From Microbacteriaceae bacterium (GTDB lineage Bacteria; Actinomycetota; Actinomycetes; Actinomycetales; Microbacteriaceae), in the NCBI GenBank assembly GCA_004297935.1, contig SCRE01000010.1, forward strand, positions 335,501 to 399,500: DNA of 64,000 bases, written 5' to 3'. Numbering within the stretch: the first letter of the stretch is position 1; the number at the start of each line of letters is the position of its first letter. The position numbers and the translations under genes are program-made. The notes under the pieces were generated by a model. It saw only the letters and a program-made list of their open reading frames with translations. It was not told the origin of the DNA and searched no databases. Positions 7,204 to 15,138 of this stretch are shown here, one piece after another.

Positions 7204-8070
7204 CTACTTGCCCTTCTTCGGTTCGAAACGCTTGTCGAAAGCGGCCTCGTTGATGTGAAGCGTGACGTTGGCGACGTAGCTTCCGTTCTCGTTTCTCGTC
7301 ACGGTTCCCGGCGCCCCGTCAGCGTATCCCGGTAGCGTCGCGAGTGCATTCAGCCAGGCGGGAACCTGGGGCAGCGTTGCCGTCGTCGCCGCGAAGCTCA
7401 ACGTCGCCACGCGCGATCCTTGCAGCGGCGCACTGGCCTGCGCGTAAGCGGCGAGCGGAGAAGCCGAGTCGATCTTCACGGTGCCCATCTGCACGCCGGC
7501 CGGTAATGTGTTCTGCACCGCGGTCAGGTACGTTTTCCAATCGATCTCGGTGGATGCACCAACCTGCTGAGCTGCCTGGACCAGGCCGATCCGGGCTTGC
7601 ACCGTGCGCACCGGCATGTACTTCGCTTGCTGCCGCAGGATGTTCTGGGTGTTCGCCTGCGCGGCGGCCAGATTCTGCTCAGACACGAGCGACGCGTAGG
7701 TGCTGGCGGCGACGCCGGCCAGCGTGAGCACCACCACCCCGACCACCGCGAACCCGAGCCGCCGTGCGGTCTTGGACCGCTTGCGCTGCAACCTGATCGA
7801 CTGTGGCATCAGGTCGACGCGCGGCTCCGGCCCGAGCGCGAGCCCGTCTTTCGGTGCCTTGGCCGGTCTTGCGGCTTTCGCCGCCTGAGGCTTAGCTGAT
7901 CGAGTAGGCCGCGACGAAGGAGCGTCCGTATCGAGATCACGGGTGCCTGGTCTCGATCCGCGAGCTCGTTCCTCGCCCGCTACTCGACCGGCGGAGTCCT
8001 TCTTCGCCTTCGGCGGCTTCTCGGCGCGATCCTTCTTTACCCGCATCTTCGGCCGTTCCGTCGTCGTCAT
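7204..8070 (-). CDS. pilN: Type IV pilus assembly protein PilN-like with palindrome-derived N-terminal insert
   Basis: A 288-residue protein. The N-terminal ~100 residues are basic and disordered. Then comes the PilN signature for binding PilM (PRVDLMPQSIRLQRKRSK, about 84-101), one transmembrane helix (about 108-130), a coiled coil and a periplasmic domain. PilN bridges cytoplasmic PilM to PilO. Residues 28-58 (GRVAGEERARGSRPGTR, then DLDTDAPSSRPTRS) are encoded by a GGTCGAGTA palindromic repeat (7898-7989) in the same frame as in the ABC and lhr genes. ATG 8070 overlaps the pilM stop by 4 bases. Confidence 0.85.
   Translation of the reverse strand: MTTTERPKMRVKKDRAEKPPKAKKDSAGRVAGEERARGSRPGTRDLDTDAPSSRPTRSAKPQAAKAARPAKAPKDGLALGPEPRVDLMPQSIRLQRKRSKTARRLGFAVVGVVVLTLAGVAASTYASLVSEQNLAAAQANTQNILRQQAKYMPVRTVQARIGLVQAAQQVGASTEIDWKTYLTAVQNTLPAGVQMGTVKIDSASPLAAYAQASAPLQGSRVATLSFAATTATLPQVPAWLNALATLPGYADGAPGTVTRNENGSYVANVTLHINEAAFDKRFEPKKGK
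7898..7989 (-). repeat. GGTCGAGTA palindromic repeat (family A) inside pilN
   Basis: Read on the minus strand it begins GGTCGAGTAGCGGGCGAGG at 7989 and ends GCGGCCTACTCGATC at 7898. The centre has ATCGAGACC and GATCTCGATACG arms. It sits in the disordered N-terminal part of PilN and keeps the reading frame. Confidence 0.85.
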
Positions 8071-9119
8071 GCTGCCACGCTCCCCAGTGCCAGTCCCAGC
8101 GCCACGGCAAGCGACGATTGCCGCCGCCGCAGGTCTTCCGAATGCAGCGAGTGGGCGATCGCCACGCTCGGGTACGGATCCGCGGCGACCACCGGCAGCC
8201 TCGCGAACTCGCCGAGGGCATCCGCGAGCCCGAGCAGTTGTGCTCCCCCGCCGGTGAGCACGATACGGCTCAGCACTTCGGCTGGACGGGTGTTCGTGTA
8301 GTAGCCGATCGTGTTGCGCAGGCTGCCGAGCAGGTCGTTGATCTGCTCATAGATGATCGCCGCCGCGCGTTCCTCCTCGGGCGTGTGCACCGCGGATGCC
8401 AGGCCGAGCGACCGCTTGACACGCTCGGCGTCCGGGTAGGGGATCTCGAGGCGGGTGGCGAGCGTCTGGGTCAGGTCGCCGCTGCCGGTCGGGATGATCC
8501 GCACGAACTGCGGCACGCCGTCCGCGGCGATCACGACGCTGGTGGTGTGGGCGCCGATGTCGACGATTGCGACGGTACCCGCACTGTCCTGCCGAGCGAG
8601 CAGCGCACGGTCAAGGGCGAACGGGATCAGGTCGACCTCGATCGGCGTCAGGCCGGCCAGCTGCACGGCCTTGATGTTGCCCAGCACGGCCTCTTCGACC
8701 GCCGCGATCAGCAGGCCGTGCACGACGGGGCCGTGTTCAGACATGCCTTCGGAAACCGGATAGAAATCGAGCAGCGCCTCCGCGACAGGCAGCGGGAGCA
8801 GGTCTTGCACCTGGAAGGGCAGAGACTCCCTGATCCGCGCCATCGGAGCCTTCGGCACGGTGAGGTCACGGGCGAGCACCCGCTGATTCCCCATGCCCAG
8901 CACGACCTGCTTGCTGCCGAATCCACCCTCCGACCACAGCTGCTTGAGCGCCATCGCGACGGTGTTCGGCTCGAGCACCTCGCCACGGCTGACCGCGCCG
9001 TCGGGCACGGGAACCTCGTGATAGCGACGCAACTGCGGATGCGGTTTGCCGGCATCCGCCAGCTCGACCGCGCGCAGCATGGTGCTGCCGATGTCGAGTC
9101 CGACGATCGTCTTCGCCAT
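8067..9119 (-). CDS. pilM: Type IV pilus actin-like ATPase PilM
   Basis: A 350-residue protein of the usual PilM length. The actin-fold ATP-binding motifs are visible: phosphate 1 IVGLDIGSTMLRAVEL (4-19), phosphate 2 TVAIVDIGAHTTSVVIA (about 191-207) and the adenosine motif IVLTGGGAQLLGLADAL (about 288-304). Cytoplasmic PilM polymerises or clamps onto the N-terminus of PilN and couples it to the ATPases. ATG 9119 has GGGAAAGTGAG upstream. The gene lies 42 bp after the prepilin peptidase gene and overlaps pilN by 4 bases. Confidence 0.92.
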   Translation of the reverse strand: MAKTIVGLDIGSTMLRAVELADAGKPHPQLRRYHEVPVPDGAVSRGEVLEPNTVAMALKQLWSEGGFGSKQVVLGMGNQRVLARDLTVPKAPMARIRESLPFQVQDLLPLPVAEALLDFYPVSEGMSEHGPVVHGLLIAAVEEAVLGNIKAVQLAGLTPIEVDLIPFALDRALLARQDSAGTVAIVDIGAHTTSVVIAADGVPQFVRIIPTGSGDLTQTLATRLEIPYPDAERVKRSLGLASAVHTPEEERAAAIIYEQINDLLGSLRNTIGYYTNTRPAEVLSRIVLTGGGAQLLGLADALGEFARLPVVAADPYPSVAIAHSLHSEDLRRRQSSLAVALGLALGSVAA

Positions 9120-9161
9120 GTGTGTCTCACTTTCCCGCCGCTGGAGGCGGCGTGCTCTTGC

Positions 9162-10043
9162 TCAGCCTGCGCCGATCAAGGATAGGCCGATCATGGTCAG
9201 ATACGCGTTCCAGATCGCGGTGCCGAAGAAGATGCCCAGCCAGGCGCCCGCAAGCATCCACGGACCGAACGGGATGCCGCTCTTGCGCCCGGCCCGCCGG
9301 GTCGCGAGCAGGACGATCGAGAAGAGGCCGCCGAGCAGAAAAGCCGCAAAGCCACCGACGACGAGCGGCCCCCAGCCGACCCAGCCGAGGTAGAGGCCGA
9401 GCAGGCCGGCGAGCTTGACGTCACCGAATCCCATGCCGCCCGGGTACACGATCGCCAGGACCAGGTAGAGCAGCCACAGCGCGATCAGGCCGATGGCGGC
9501 GCGCAGCAGCGCCGTCGCATCCGCATCGAGAACGGTTGCGACGGCGAACGCGATGATCGCCACCAGGTAGCTGGGCAGTACGATGCGGTTCGGCAGGGTG
9601 TGCGTGTCGACGTCGATCAGGCCGAGCACGACACTGACCGTGGCGAGATAGAGGAACGCGATCAGTAGGATCAGCCGCGAGACGAGCATCGGGGTCGGGC
9701 CGACGAGCTGCGCGTTCTCGCCGCCGAATTGAACCAGCCACCACCAGGCGGCCGCGATGGCGAAGAACGCCCCCATGCCGAACTCGACCAGCGGGTAGCG
9801 GGCAGCGATCGGCCCACCGCAGTCACGGCACTTGCCGCGCAGCAGCAGCCAGGACAGCACCGGGATGTTGTCCCAGGCGCGGATGCCGCGCCCGCAGCGC
9901 GGGCACGCGCTAGCCGGAGCCACCACCGAGATGCCGGCCGGCAGCCGGTAGACGAGGACGTTGGCGAACGACCCGATCAGCAGCCCGAACACGCCCGTCG
10001 CGATCACGGCGACGGCGGGCCCGGTGGTCAGAGCGAACGTCAT
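9162..10043 (-). CDS. pilD: Prepilin peptidase / N-methyltransferase (A24 family)
   Basis: A 293-residue integral membrane aspartic peptidase that cleaves the class III leader of prepilins and methylates the new N-terminus. The N-terminal methyltransferase part has the four-Cys motif CPRCGRGIRAWDNIP then CRDC (about 46-75). The two catalytic aspartates lie in GLIDVDTHTLPN (about 146-157) and in GMGFGDVKLAG (about 205-215). Hydrophobic segments cover the rest. ATG 10043 overlaps the previous stop as ATGA. Substrates are presumably the four pilin-like proteins encoded just upstream. Confidence 0.95.
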   Translation of the reverse strand: MTFALTTGPAVAVIATGVFGLLIGSFANVLVYRLPAGISVVAPASACPRCGRGIRAWDNIPVLSWLLLRGKCRDCGGPIAARYPLVEFGMGAFFAIAAAWWWLVQFGGENAQLVGPTPMLVSRLILLIAFLYLATVSVVLGLIDVDTHTLPNRIVLPSYLVAIIAFAVATVLDADATALLRAAIGLIALWLLYLVLAIVYPGGMGFGDVKLAGLLGLYLGWVGWGPLVVGGFAAFLLGGLFSIVLLATRRAGRKSGIPFGPWMLAGAWLGIFFGTAIWNAYLTMIGLSLIGAG

Positions 10044-12022
10044 GATGCTCCCCTCGCGTCGAAGCGGGCCGTCTCGGTGGCGACGGCCGTGATGACGGGG
10101 GTGCCCGCATCGGCACTCCCGTTGAGCGCACCGGGCACGTCGAGCGAGAGGAAGGCGACGCTCTCGCCGTTGCCGGTGCCTGCGGTGCCCGAGTACACCA
10201 TGCCCGTGATCGTGCCGACGCTGTTGCCCGCCGTGAACAGGCAGGGCGTGTAGAGGAAGGTGTGGATGTCGCCGGACATGGTGAGGTTGTTGCCCAAAGC
10301 GATGTTGCCGTAGTTCGCGGCCTGCGCGGTGGGGTCGCAGGTGGGGGACAGGTAATTCGGGTCGGACGGGATCGGGTTCGTCCACGTCACGAGATTGCCG
10401 CCGGTCGCGGTGAGTGCGTCGGACGGCACGATGGCCATGAAGGTGCGCGTCGCGCCCGGGACGCTGGACGTGATGGCGTTGTTGCCGTTGTTGTCGTAGA
10501 ACCCGGACGGGGCGAGGATCGCCAGGTCGCCCGGCAACGTCAAGCTCGGCAGTGTGAGCCTCGTGGTGCAGCCCGCGACGACGATCAGGCGTTTGCCGGT
10601 CCAGGACTGGGTCATCGCCGAGGTGGCCGCGGCACATCCGCTGACCGCGTCGACCACCCACCCCTTCGAGGTCCACAGGCTGAGATCGGATGCCGACGTC
10701 CCGATGCGCGGCAGGCTCTCCCGCGGGGGCGCCACAACGAGGGAATTCGTCGGGTAGTTGAGTTCAGCGGGCAACGATGCCAGCGACAGCGGCGGGTTGG
10801 CCGGGTTGCACTTCGGCACGGCGGCACCGGATCCGGCACAGGTCGACGGCACATTGCCCACGTTCTTCAACGGCACCCCGAGGGCACCGGCGACGGCAGC
10901 GTACCCGCCGATCGACGTCTTGCTGCCGTTGCCGGAGACGGAGACGGAGCCGGTCTGCGAGCGGACGTTGCCGTATACCACGGTGCCGTTGTTGGCGGCG
11001 AGGGTGACGTTGCCATAGGCCTGCACGTCGCCGCCGACGATGGCCGCGCCGCCGACGCTGACCGTGCTGGTGAGCGACACGACGGAACCGCACACGCGCG
11101 CTTGCTTGCCGATCAGCGAGCAGTACTGCTGGTTGCCGGTGGTCGAGGTCGTGATGCCGCCGTTGGAGACGACCGAGCCCTGCACCCAGGTGGTGTCGAG
11201 GCTGCTGGACTGGTACGGTGCGCTTGAGCCGCCGCGGATCAGCAGGTTGCCGCCGATGCCGACGTTGCCGCCCGGCGCCGTGTAGGTGCCGCCGGCCCAG
11301 ATGTCGCCGTTGACCACGCACGGATTGTATGCGATCACGTTCCCTTGCGCGTAGACGCTGCCCTGGATGGGATTGTTCGAACTCGTGGTGCAGGTCAGAT
11401 CGCCGTTGCTATAGATATTGGCCTTGCCGAGCCCGCTGGCGTCGGTGATGTCGCTGGCATTGGTGACAGTCAGGCTGCCGTCGGTGAATACGGCCTTGTC
11501 GAGGTCGGCGCTGTTGTCGATGGTCTGGCTGATGGTGATGGATGCGATCGCCACGACCGTACGCTGGTCCTCGCTGCTCATTCCCGCGACACCCTGCGCC
11601 TGGGCGCTGCCCTTCGAGGTGATGACGGCCTTCGCCGGCTGCCCGGCGCCGAAGCCGTAGGTTCCGCCGGTGCCGCAGCTGAGGGCGGTGCCGCTCGCGT
11701 CGTAATAGGCGACCGTGGCCGCATAGGTGACCGGGGTGTCGGAGGGATTGGTCGGATCGTAGGTGTGCGAGACCGCGCAGGGGAACCGCGAGTACAGCGG
11801 CAGCGCATCGTTCTGCAGCCGGGTGAAGACGACGTTGATTCCGGCGTCGGCCGCGGCGCGCGACTGCACGGCCGCCCGGGTGTTCGTGGAGAATCCGGTG
11901 GCATGCACGGCCATGGCGGCCACGGTCACGCTCACGATGGCGACGATCGAGAACACGGCGATGACCGACGCCAGGGCGAAGCCCTCTTCACCGCCGATGC
12001 GCTGCCTCAGGAGTCGTAGCAT
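10040..12022 (-). CDS. Large PilX-like minor pilin with beta-helix-like passenger
   Basis: A 660-residue protein. The N-terminus has a prepilin-like leader and hydrophobic stalk (GGEEGFALASVIAVFSIVAI) with a Gly-Phe cleavage site but no Glu at position 5, as in PilX-type minor pilins. The region from about residue 180 to 380 is rich in repeated GxV/GxI turns (GSVYAQGNVIAYNP, NGDIWAGGTYTAPG, VGGDVQAYGNVTLA, YGNVRSQTGSVSVSG), which suggests a right-handed beta-helix or bactofilin-like stack. Paired Cys residues occur outside it. It could be a tip adhesin. ATG 12022 lies inside the preceding gene (16-bp overlap). The protein is far larger than ordinary minor pilins. Confidence 0.8.
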   Translation of the reverse strand: MLRLLRQRIGGEEGFALASVIAVFSIVAIVSVTVAAMAVHATGFSTNTRAAVQSRAAADAGINVVFTRLQNDALPLYSRFPCAVSHTYDPTNPSDTPVTYAATVAYYDASGTALSCGTGGTYGFGAGQPAKAVITSKGSAQAQGVAGMSSEDQRTVVAIASITISQTIDNSADLDKAVFTDGSLTVTNASDITDASGLGKANIYSNGDLTCTTSSNNPIQGSVYAQGNVIAYNPCVVNGDIWAGGTYTAPGGNVGIGGNLLIRGGSSAPYQSSSLDTTWVQGSVVSNGGITTSTTGNQQYCSLIGKQARVCGSVVSLTSTVSVGGAAIVGGDVQAYGNVTLAANNGTVVYGNVRSQTGSVSVSGNGSKTSIGGYAAVAGALGVPLKNVGNVPSTCAGSGAAVPKCNPANPPLSLASLPAELNYPTNSLVVAPPRESLPRIGTSASDLSLWTSKGWVVDAVSGCAAATSAMTQSWTGKRLIVVAGCTTRLTLPSLTLPGDLAILAPSGFYDNNGNNAITSSVPGATRTFMAIVPSDALTATGGNLVTWTNPIPSDPNYLSPTCDPTAQAANYGNIALGNNLTMSGDIHTFLYTPCLFTAGNSVGTITGMVYSGTAGTGNGESVAFLSLDVPGALNGSADAGTPVITAVATETARFDARGAS

Positions 12023-12708
12023 TGGGTGGGTCCTGTGCCTTCGGCCGCGAGCTTGCGCTGTACGACGGTGTTGGGAATGAGAATGAGCGAGACCTGTGCG
12101 TTGCTGACCTCGAAGTTCAGACGCACCTGACTGTTGCCTGAACCGAAGAACTGTGTCGCGTCCGCCGGCAAGGTGATGTTGTCGGCGAGCATGATCCAGT
12201 TGACGCCGGCCTGGGCGGTGATCGGCGCGATGCCGGTGTGCGATGCGTCGGTCCAGGCGAAGCCGCCGGGCGAGTTGATCTCGGCCGAGCTCGTCGCCCA
12301 GGAGACGGTATTGGTGGTGCCGTCGTAGTACCAGGCCTCGCACTGCCAGGTGACGGTGCCGTTCTCGGTCCCGGTGGCGACCCGGGCGCGCAGCAGCTGG
12401 CTGCGCGTGGTGGTGTCGGTCACCGGCTCCGCTTTGATGCCGACTGCTTGCACCGGGTCGGTGGAACCGATCGGGCCGGCCGCATTGCGCACGCCCTCCT
12501 CGACGGAGCGCGAGACGAGCTGGCCCGCCGTGGCGGCGGCCGTGAGGTCGTTGACCTGGTTCTGCGCCTTCAGCATGCTGGTGAGGATGGAGCCGGCGGT
12601 TATGAGCACGAGCACGCCGATGAGCGAGGCGATCATCAGCTCGATCAGCGTGAAGCCGGATTCGCCACGGGTCGATTCGGCGGTGGTCGATTCGTCGGTG
12701 CGAGTCAT
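12007..12708 (-). CDS. PilW-like minor prepilin
   Basis: A 233-residue protein. The class III prepilin signature is complete: a basic/acidic leader ending ESTRGESG, then FTLIELMIASLIGVLVLITA, so cleavage is expected between Gly18 and Phe19 and Glu5 of the mature form is present. The globular C-terminal part ends with a Cys near the tail (GPTQCYDS), which could pair with the single Cys in WQCEAWYYD. Minor pilins of this type prime assembly with the PilV/PilX-like neighbours. ATG 12708, 4-base gap from the previous gene. Confidence 0.88.
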   Translation of the reverse strand: MTRTDESTTAESTRGESGFTLIELMIASLIGVLVLITAGSILTSMLKAQNQVNDLTAAATAGQLVSRSVEEGVRNAAGPIGSTDPVQAVGIKAEPVTDTTTRSQLLRARVATGTENGTVTWQCEAWYYDGTTNTVSWATSSAEINSPGGFAWTDASHTGIAPITAQAGVNWIMLADNITLPADATQFFGSGNSQVRLNFEVSNAQVSLILIPNTVVQRKLAAEGTGPTQCYDS

Positions 12709-12712
12709 CTGA

Positions 12713-13144
12713 TCACCCCACGCCGTTCAGTTGGATGAGGGTCGTTGCGCTGGAAAGGTGGGACGTGCTTCCCTGGATGCCGACCCAGACCGTGTAGGGC
12801 ACGGCGGCCGGGAAGTTGCTGGGGCAGACGATCGCCGCGCGATGGATCTGGAGCACCGTGCCACGCGGGTCGGTCGTCAGCAGCCCGACGGAGTCGGCTG
12901 CCCAGGCCGAGAGCGCCGCGCACGTCGGGGCTAGCCCGCGGGCAAGATCCATCTCCTGGTCGACGAGCTGCGAAGCGGTGGCGAGCGAGACGTTGTCGGA
13001 CGAGACCCGCATCGCCAGGGTCACGACGGGAACGATACCGACGGCGATCATCGCGAGCAGCAGCATCGAGACCATGACCTCGATGAGGCCGAGGCCGGCT
13101 TCGCCACCGCGAGTGCGGTCGGGGATGGAACGGATGCGCTTCAC
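12713..13144 (-). CDS. PilV-like minor prepilin
   Basis: A 143-residue protein. The leader VKRIRSIPDRTRGGEAG is followed by LGLIEVMVSMLLLAMIAVGI; the mature protein would start with Leu or Gly instead of Phe but keeps Glu5, as PilV/GspI-type minor pilins often do. Two Cys residues (TCAAL and IVCPSN) may form a disulfide. The start is taken as GTG 13144 because GGGAGGTGAAC precedes it at good spacing; a longer frame reaches upstream but lacks such a site. It belongs to the pilus operon, downstream of a strong hairpin after the major pilin. Confidence 0.85.
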   Translation of the reverse strand: MKRIRSIPDRTRGGEAGLGLIEVMVSMLLLAMIAVGIVPVVTLAMRVSSDNVSLATASQLVDQEMDLARGLAPTCAALSAWAADSVGLLTTDPRGTVLQIHRAAIVCPSNFPAAVPYTVWVGIQGSTSHLSSATTLIQLNGVG

Positions 13145-13208
13145 GATGTTCACCTCCCTCGGGTCGGGTGTCGGGTGGTGATGCGCTGCGGTCACCAAGG
13201 ACCTTGAC

Positions 13209-13243
13209 GGGGTCGGGGCGTTACAACGCAACTCCCCGACCCC
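13209..13243 (-). terminator. Strong hairpin between major pilin and minor pilin genes
   Basis: A perfect 10-bp stem (13209-13218 with 13234-13243, GGGGTCGGGG/CCCCGACCCC) closes a 15-base loop directly after the major pilin stop. No T-run follows on the minus strand. It may act as a partial terminator or 3' stabiliser that raises pilin over downstream minor pilins. Confidence 0.7.
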
Positions 13244-13255
13244 GGATTACACGGC

Positions 13256-13732
13256 TTACGGGAGCGCCGTGCAGGCTCCGGTTGCGACCCCATTCGACGA
13301 ATCGATGTGGAACGCATTACCTGCCGCGCTCGTGGCACTAATGCAGAAATCAGTCCAGTTGGAACCTGTGTACGCGGCTGGCGCGGAGGCCGGCGACACG
13401 GAGTAGTTGATGCTGGCCGTCGCTCCAAATGATCCGAGTGTCGCCCCACCAGACTTAACGGCCGTGGTCGGAGTGAAAGCCGTCGGGAAGGTAAGTGTCG
13501 CGTCACTCGTGTATGCAGCGACCAACGCCGTCTTGATGTTGGTGAGATCGGATTTCGTCGAGCTGTCCTTCGCGCTGTTCTGAACGCCGATGTAGATCGG
13601 GATTGCGATCGCGGCGAGGATGCCGATGATGATCACGACGACGAGGAGCTCGATCAGGGTGAAGCCCTTCTCGTCCTCCTCTAGCAGGTTGTTGCGGCGA
13701 GCATTGAGCTTGCCCATGATGCGGAAATACAT
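13256..13732 (-). CDS. pilA: Major type IV prepilin (PilA/PilE-like)
   Basis: A 158-residue protein. The leader ends in LEEDEKG and the mature form begins FTLIELLVVVIIIGILAAIA, the canonical N-methylation motif with Glu5. The C-terminal globular domain is rich in Ser/Thr/Ala with two Cys (FCISAT and GACTALP) that likely form the C-terminal disulfide loop. This is the presumed main pilus subunit. Two starts are possible, ATG 13732 and ATG 13717 (MGKLNARR); neither has a strong ribosome site. The gene is set off by its own AT-rich upstream region and a downstream hairpin, consistent with high separate expression. Confidence 0.92.
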   Translation of the reverse strand: MYFRIMGKLNARRNNLLEEDEKGFTLIELLVVVIIIGILAAIAIPIYIGVQNSAKDSSTKSDLTNIKTALVAAYTSDATLTFPTAFTPTTAVKSGGATLGSFGATASINYSVSPASAPAAYTGSNWTDFCISATSAAGNAFHIDSSNGVATGACTALP

Positions 13733-13841
13733 TGTCGGTCCATTCGGTCGGGAATGTGGATGAGGAGACCCAAGTCAGAGCCACCCGTACGGTCAAGCTA
13801 ATTACCAGCTTTTTCACACTTCAATCCCACAAACGGGGGGT

Positions 13842-13868
13842 ATAATACGCACACTTGACCCCAGTTAA
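13842..13868 (-). promoter_or_regulatory. Candidate promoter of the major pilin gene
   Basis: On the minus strand TTAACT (13868-13863) is followed after 15 bases by TATTAT (13847-13842); a TATACC reading with 18-base spacing is also possible. The 179-bp gap 13733-13911 is conspicuously AT-rich for this genome and is the only long gap inside the pilus operon. A start here would give a leader of about 100 nt. Confidence 0.45.
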
Positions 13869-13911
13869 GGGCACAATGCACGTTTTCACCGTGGTTTCCC
13901 CGTGGAATTTG

Positions 13912-15138
13912 CTAGTGGATGAGCGTCGCGATCTGGAAGATCGGCAGGTACAGGGCGACGATCATGCCGCCGACGACGACGCCCAGAAACGCGACGAGCA
14001 GCGGTTCGATCAGCGAGGTGAGCGACTCGGTGGTAGCCTCCACCTCCTGGTCGTAGAAGACGGCGATCTTCTCCAGCATCGTCTCCAGCGAGCCGGCGTC
14101 CTCGCCGACGGCCACCATCTGCGTGACCATGGCGGGGAACACCGGCTCCTTGGCGAGCGGACCGGCGATCGACTCGCCCTGCCGCACCGACTCCGCCACG
14201 CTGAGCAGCGCATTCTCGATCACCCAGTTGCCGCTGGTCTCCCCCACGATGCGCAGCGCCTGCAGAATCGGCACGCCGGCGGCGAGCATGCTGGCGAAGT
14301 TGCGGGTGAAGCGCGCGATCGCGATCTTCTTCAGCAGCGATCCGAAGATCGGTATCCGGAACTTGAGCGGGTCGAACCTCTTGCGCACCTTCTCGGTGTT
14401 CTTGTTCACCCGCCACCAGAGCCAGCAGCCGATGATCAGCACCGCCAGCAACGGGCCGAGCCAGACCATGTTCTGCGAGAGCGTGACCAGCAATTGTGTG
14501 GGCAGCGGCAGCTGGCCGCCGAGGCTTTCGAACATGTTCTTGAAGATCGGCACGATGAACACGAGCATGACGACGACCGAGGCGAGCGACATGATCAGCA
14601 CGATCACCGGGTAGGTCATCGCCGACTTCACCGTCGAGCGCAGCTTCACCTCTTTTTCGAAGTTCGTCGCCACCGATTCGAGTGCGCCCTCGAGGAAACC
14701 GCCGGTCTCACCCGCGCGCACCATGTTGATCATCAGCGGGGGGAAGTCCACCGGATGCTTCGCCATGGCCTCCGAGAGCGAGGTGCCCTCCTCGACCTCA
14801 TCGCGCACCTCGGTCATGATCTCGGCGAGCTTCTTGCTCCCCGCCTGCTCCGCCAGGATGTTCAGGGTGCGCAGCAGCGACAGGCCGGCGCCGATCATCG
14901 TCGCCATCTGCCGGCTCATGATGGCGAGGTCCTTGAGCTTCACGTGGGCCGCGAAGCCGGGGATCGTGATCTCCTGGTGCAGGCCGCTCGCCGCAGACGC
15001 CTCCGTGATGTCGATCGGCGAGACGCCCATAATGCGCAGGCGTGCGACGACGGCACCCTCTGTCGGGGCGTCCAGTCTGCCCTTGACGACCTTGCCGGCC
15101 GCGTCGCGCGCCTTGTAGGCGTAGGTGACGGATGCCAT
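13912..15138 (-). CDS. pilC: Type IV pilus inner-membrane platform protein PilC
   Basis: A 408-residue protein of the usual PilC/GspF length. It starts with the N-terminal MASVTYAYKARDAAGKVVKG segment, followed by two T2SSF domains (about 70-190 and 275-395), each with an RQMATMIGAGLSLLRTL or TRNFASMLAAGVPILQAL motif. Transmembrane helices lie near 172-194 (VIVLIMSLASVVVMLVFIV), 225-245 and 378-400. PilC is the membrane rotor or platform on which PilB and PilT act. ATG 15138 overlaps the pilT stop by one base (TGATG). Confidence 0.95.
   Translation of the reverse strand: MASVTYAYKARDAAGKVVKGRLDAPTEGAVVARLRIMGVSPIDITEASAASGLHQEITIPGFAAHVKLKDLAIMSRQMATMIGAGLSLLRTLNILAEQAGSKKLAEIMTEVRDEVEEGTSLSEAMAKHPVDFPPLMINMVRAGETGGFLEGALESVATNFEKEVKLRSTVKSAMTYPVIVLIMSLASVVVMLVFIVPIFKNMFESLGGQLPLPTQLLVTLSQNMVWLGPLLAVLIIGCWLWWRVNKNTEKVRKRFDPLKFRIPIFGSLLKKIAIARFTRNFASMLAAGVPILQALRIVGETSGNWVIENALLSVAESVRQGESIAGPLAKEPVFPAMVTQMVAVGEDAGSLETMLEKIAVFYDQEVEATTESLTSLIEPLLVAFLGVVVGGMIVALYLPIFQIATLIH

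Noticed and set aside
9162..10676. A longer start for the prepilin peptidase frame reaching 10676
   Set aside because: The extra N-terminal part is an out-of-frame reading of the preceding pilin-like gene; the ATGA overlap at 10043 fixes the start.
13841..13846. A perfect TATAAT on the plus strand near the pilin promoter
   Set aside because: No good -35 box at proper spacing and no plus-strand gene; the same bases serve the minus-strand -10 candidate.
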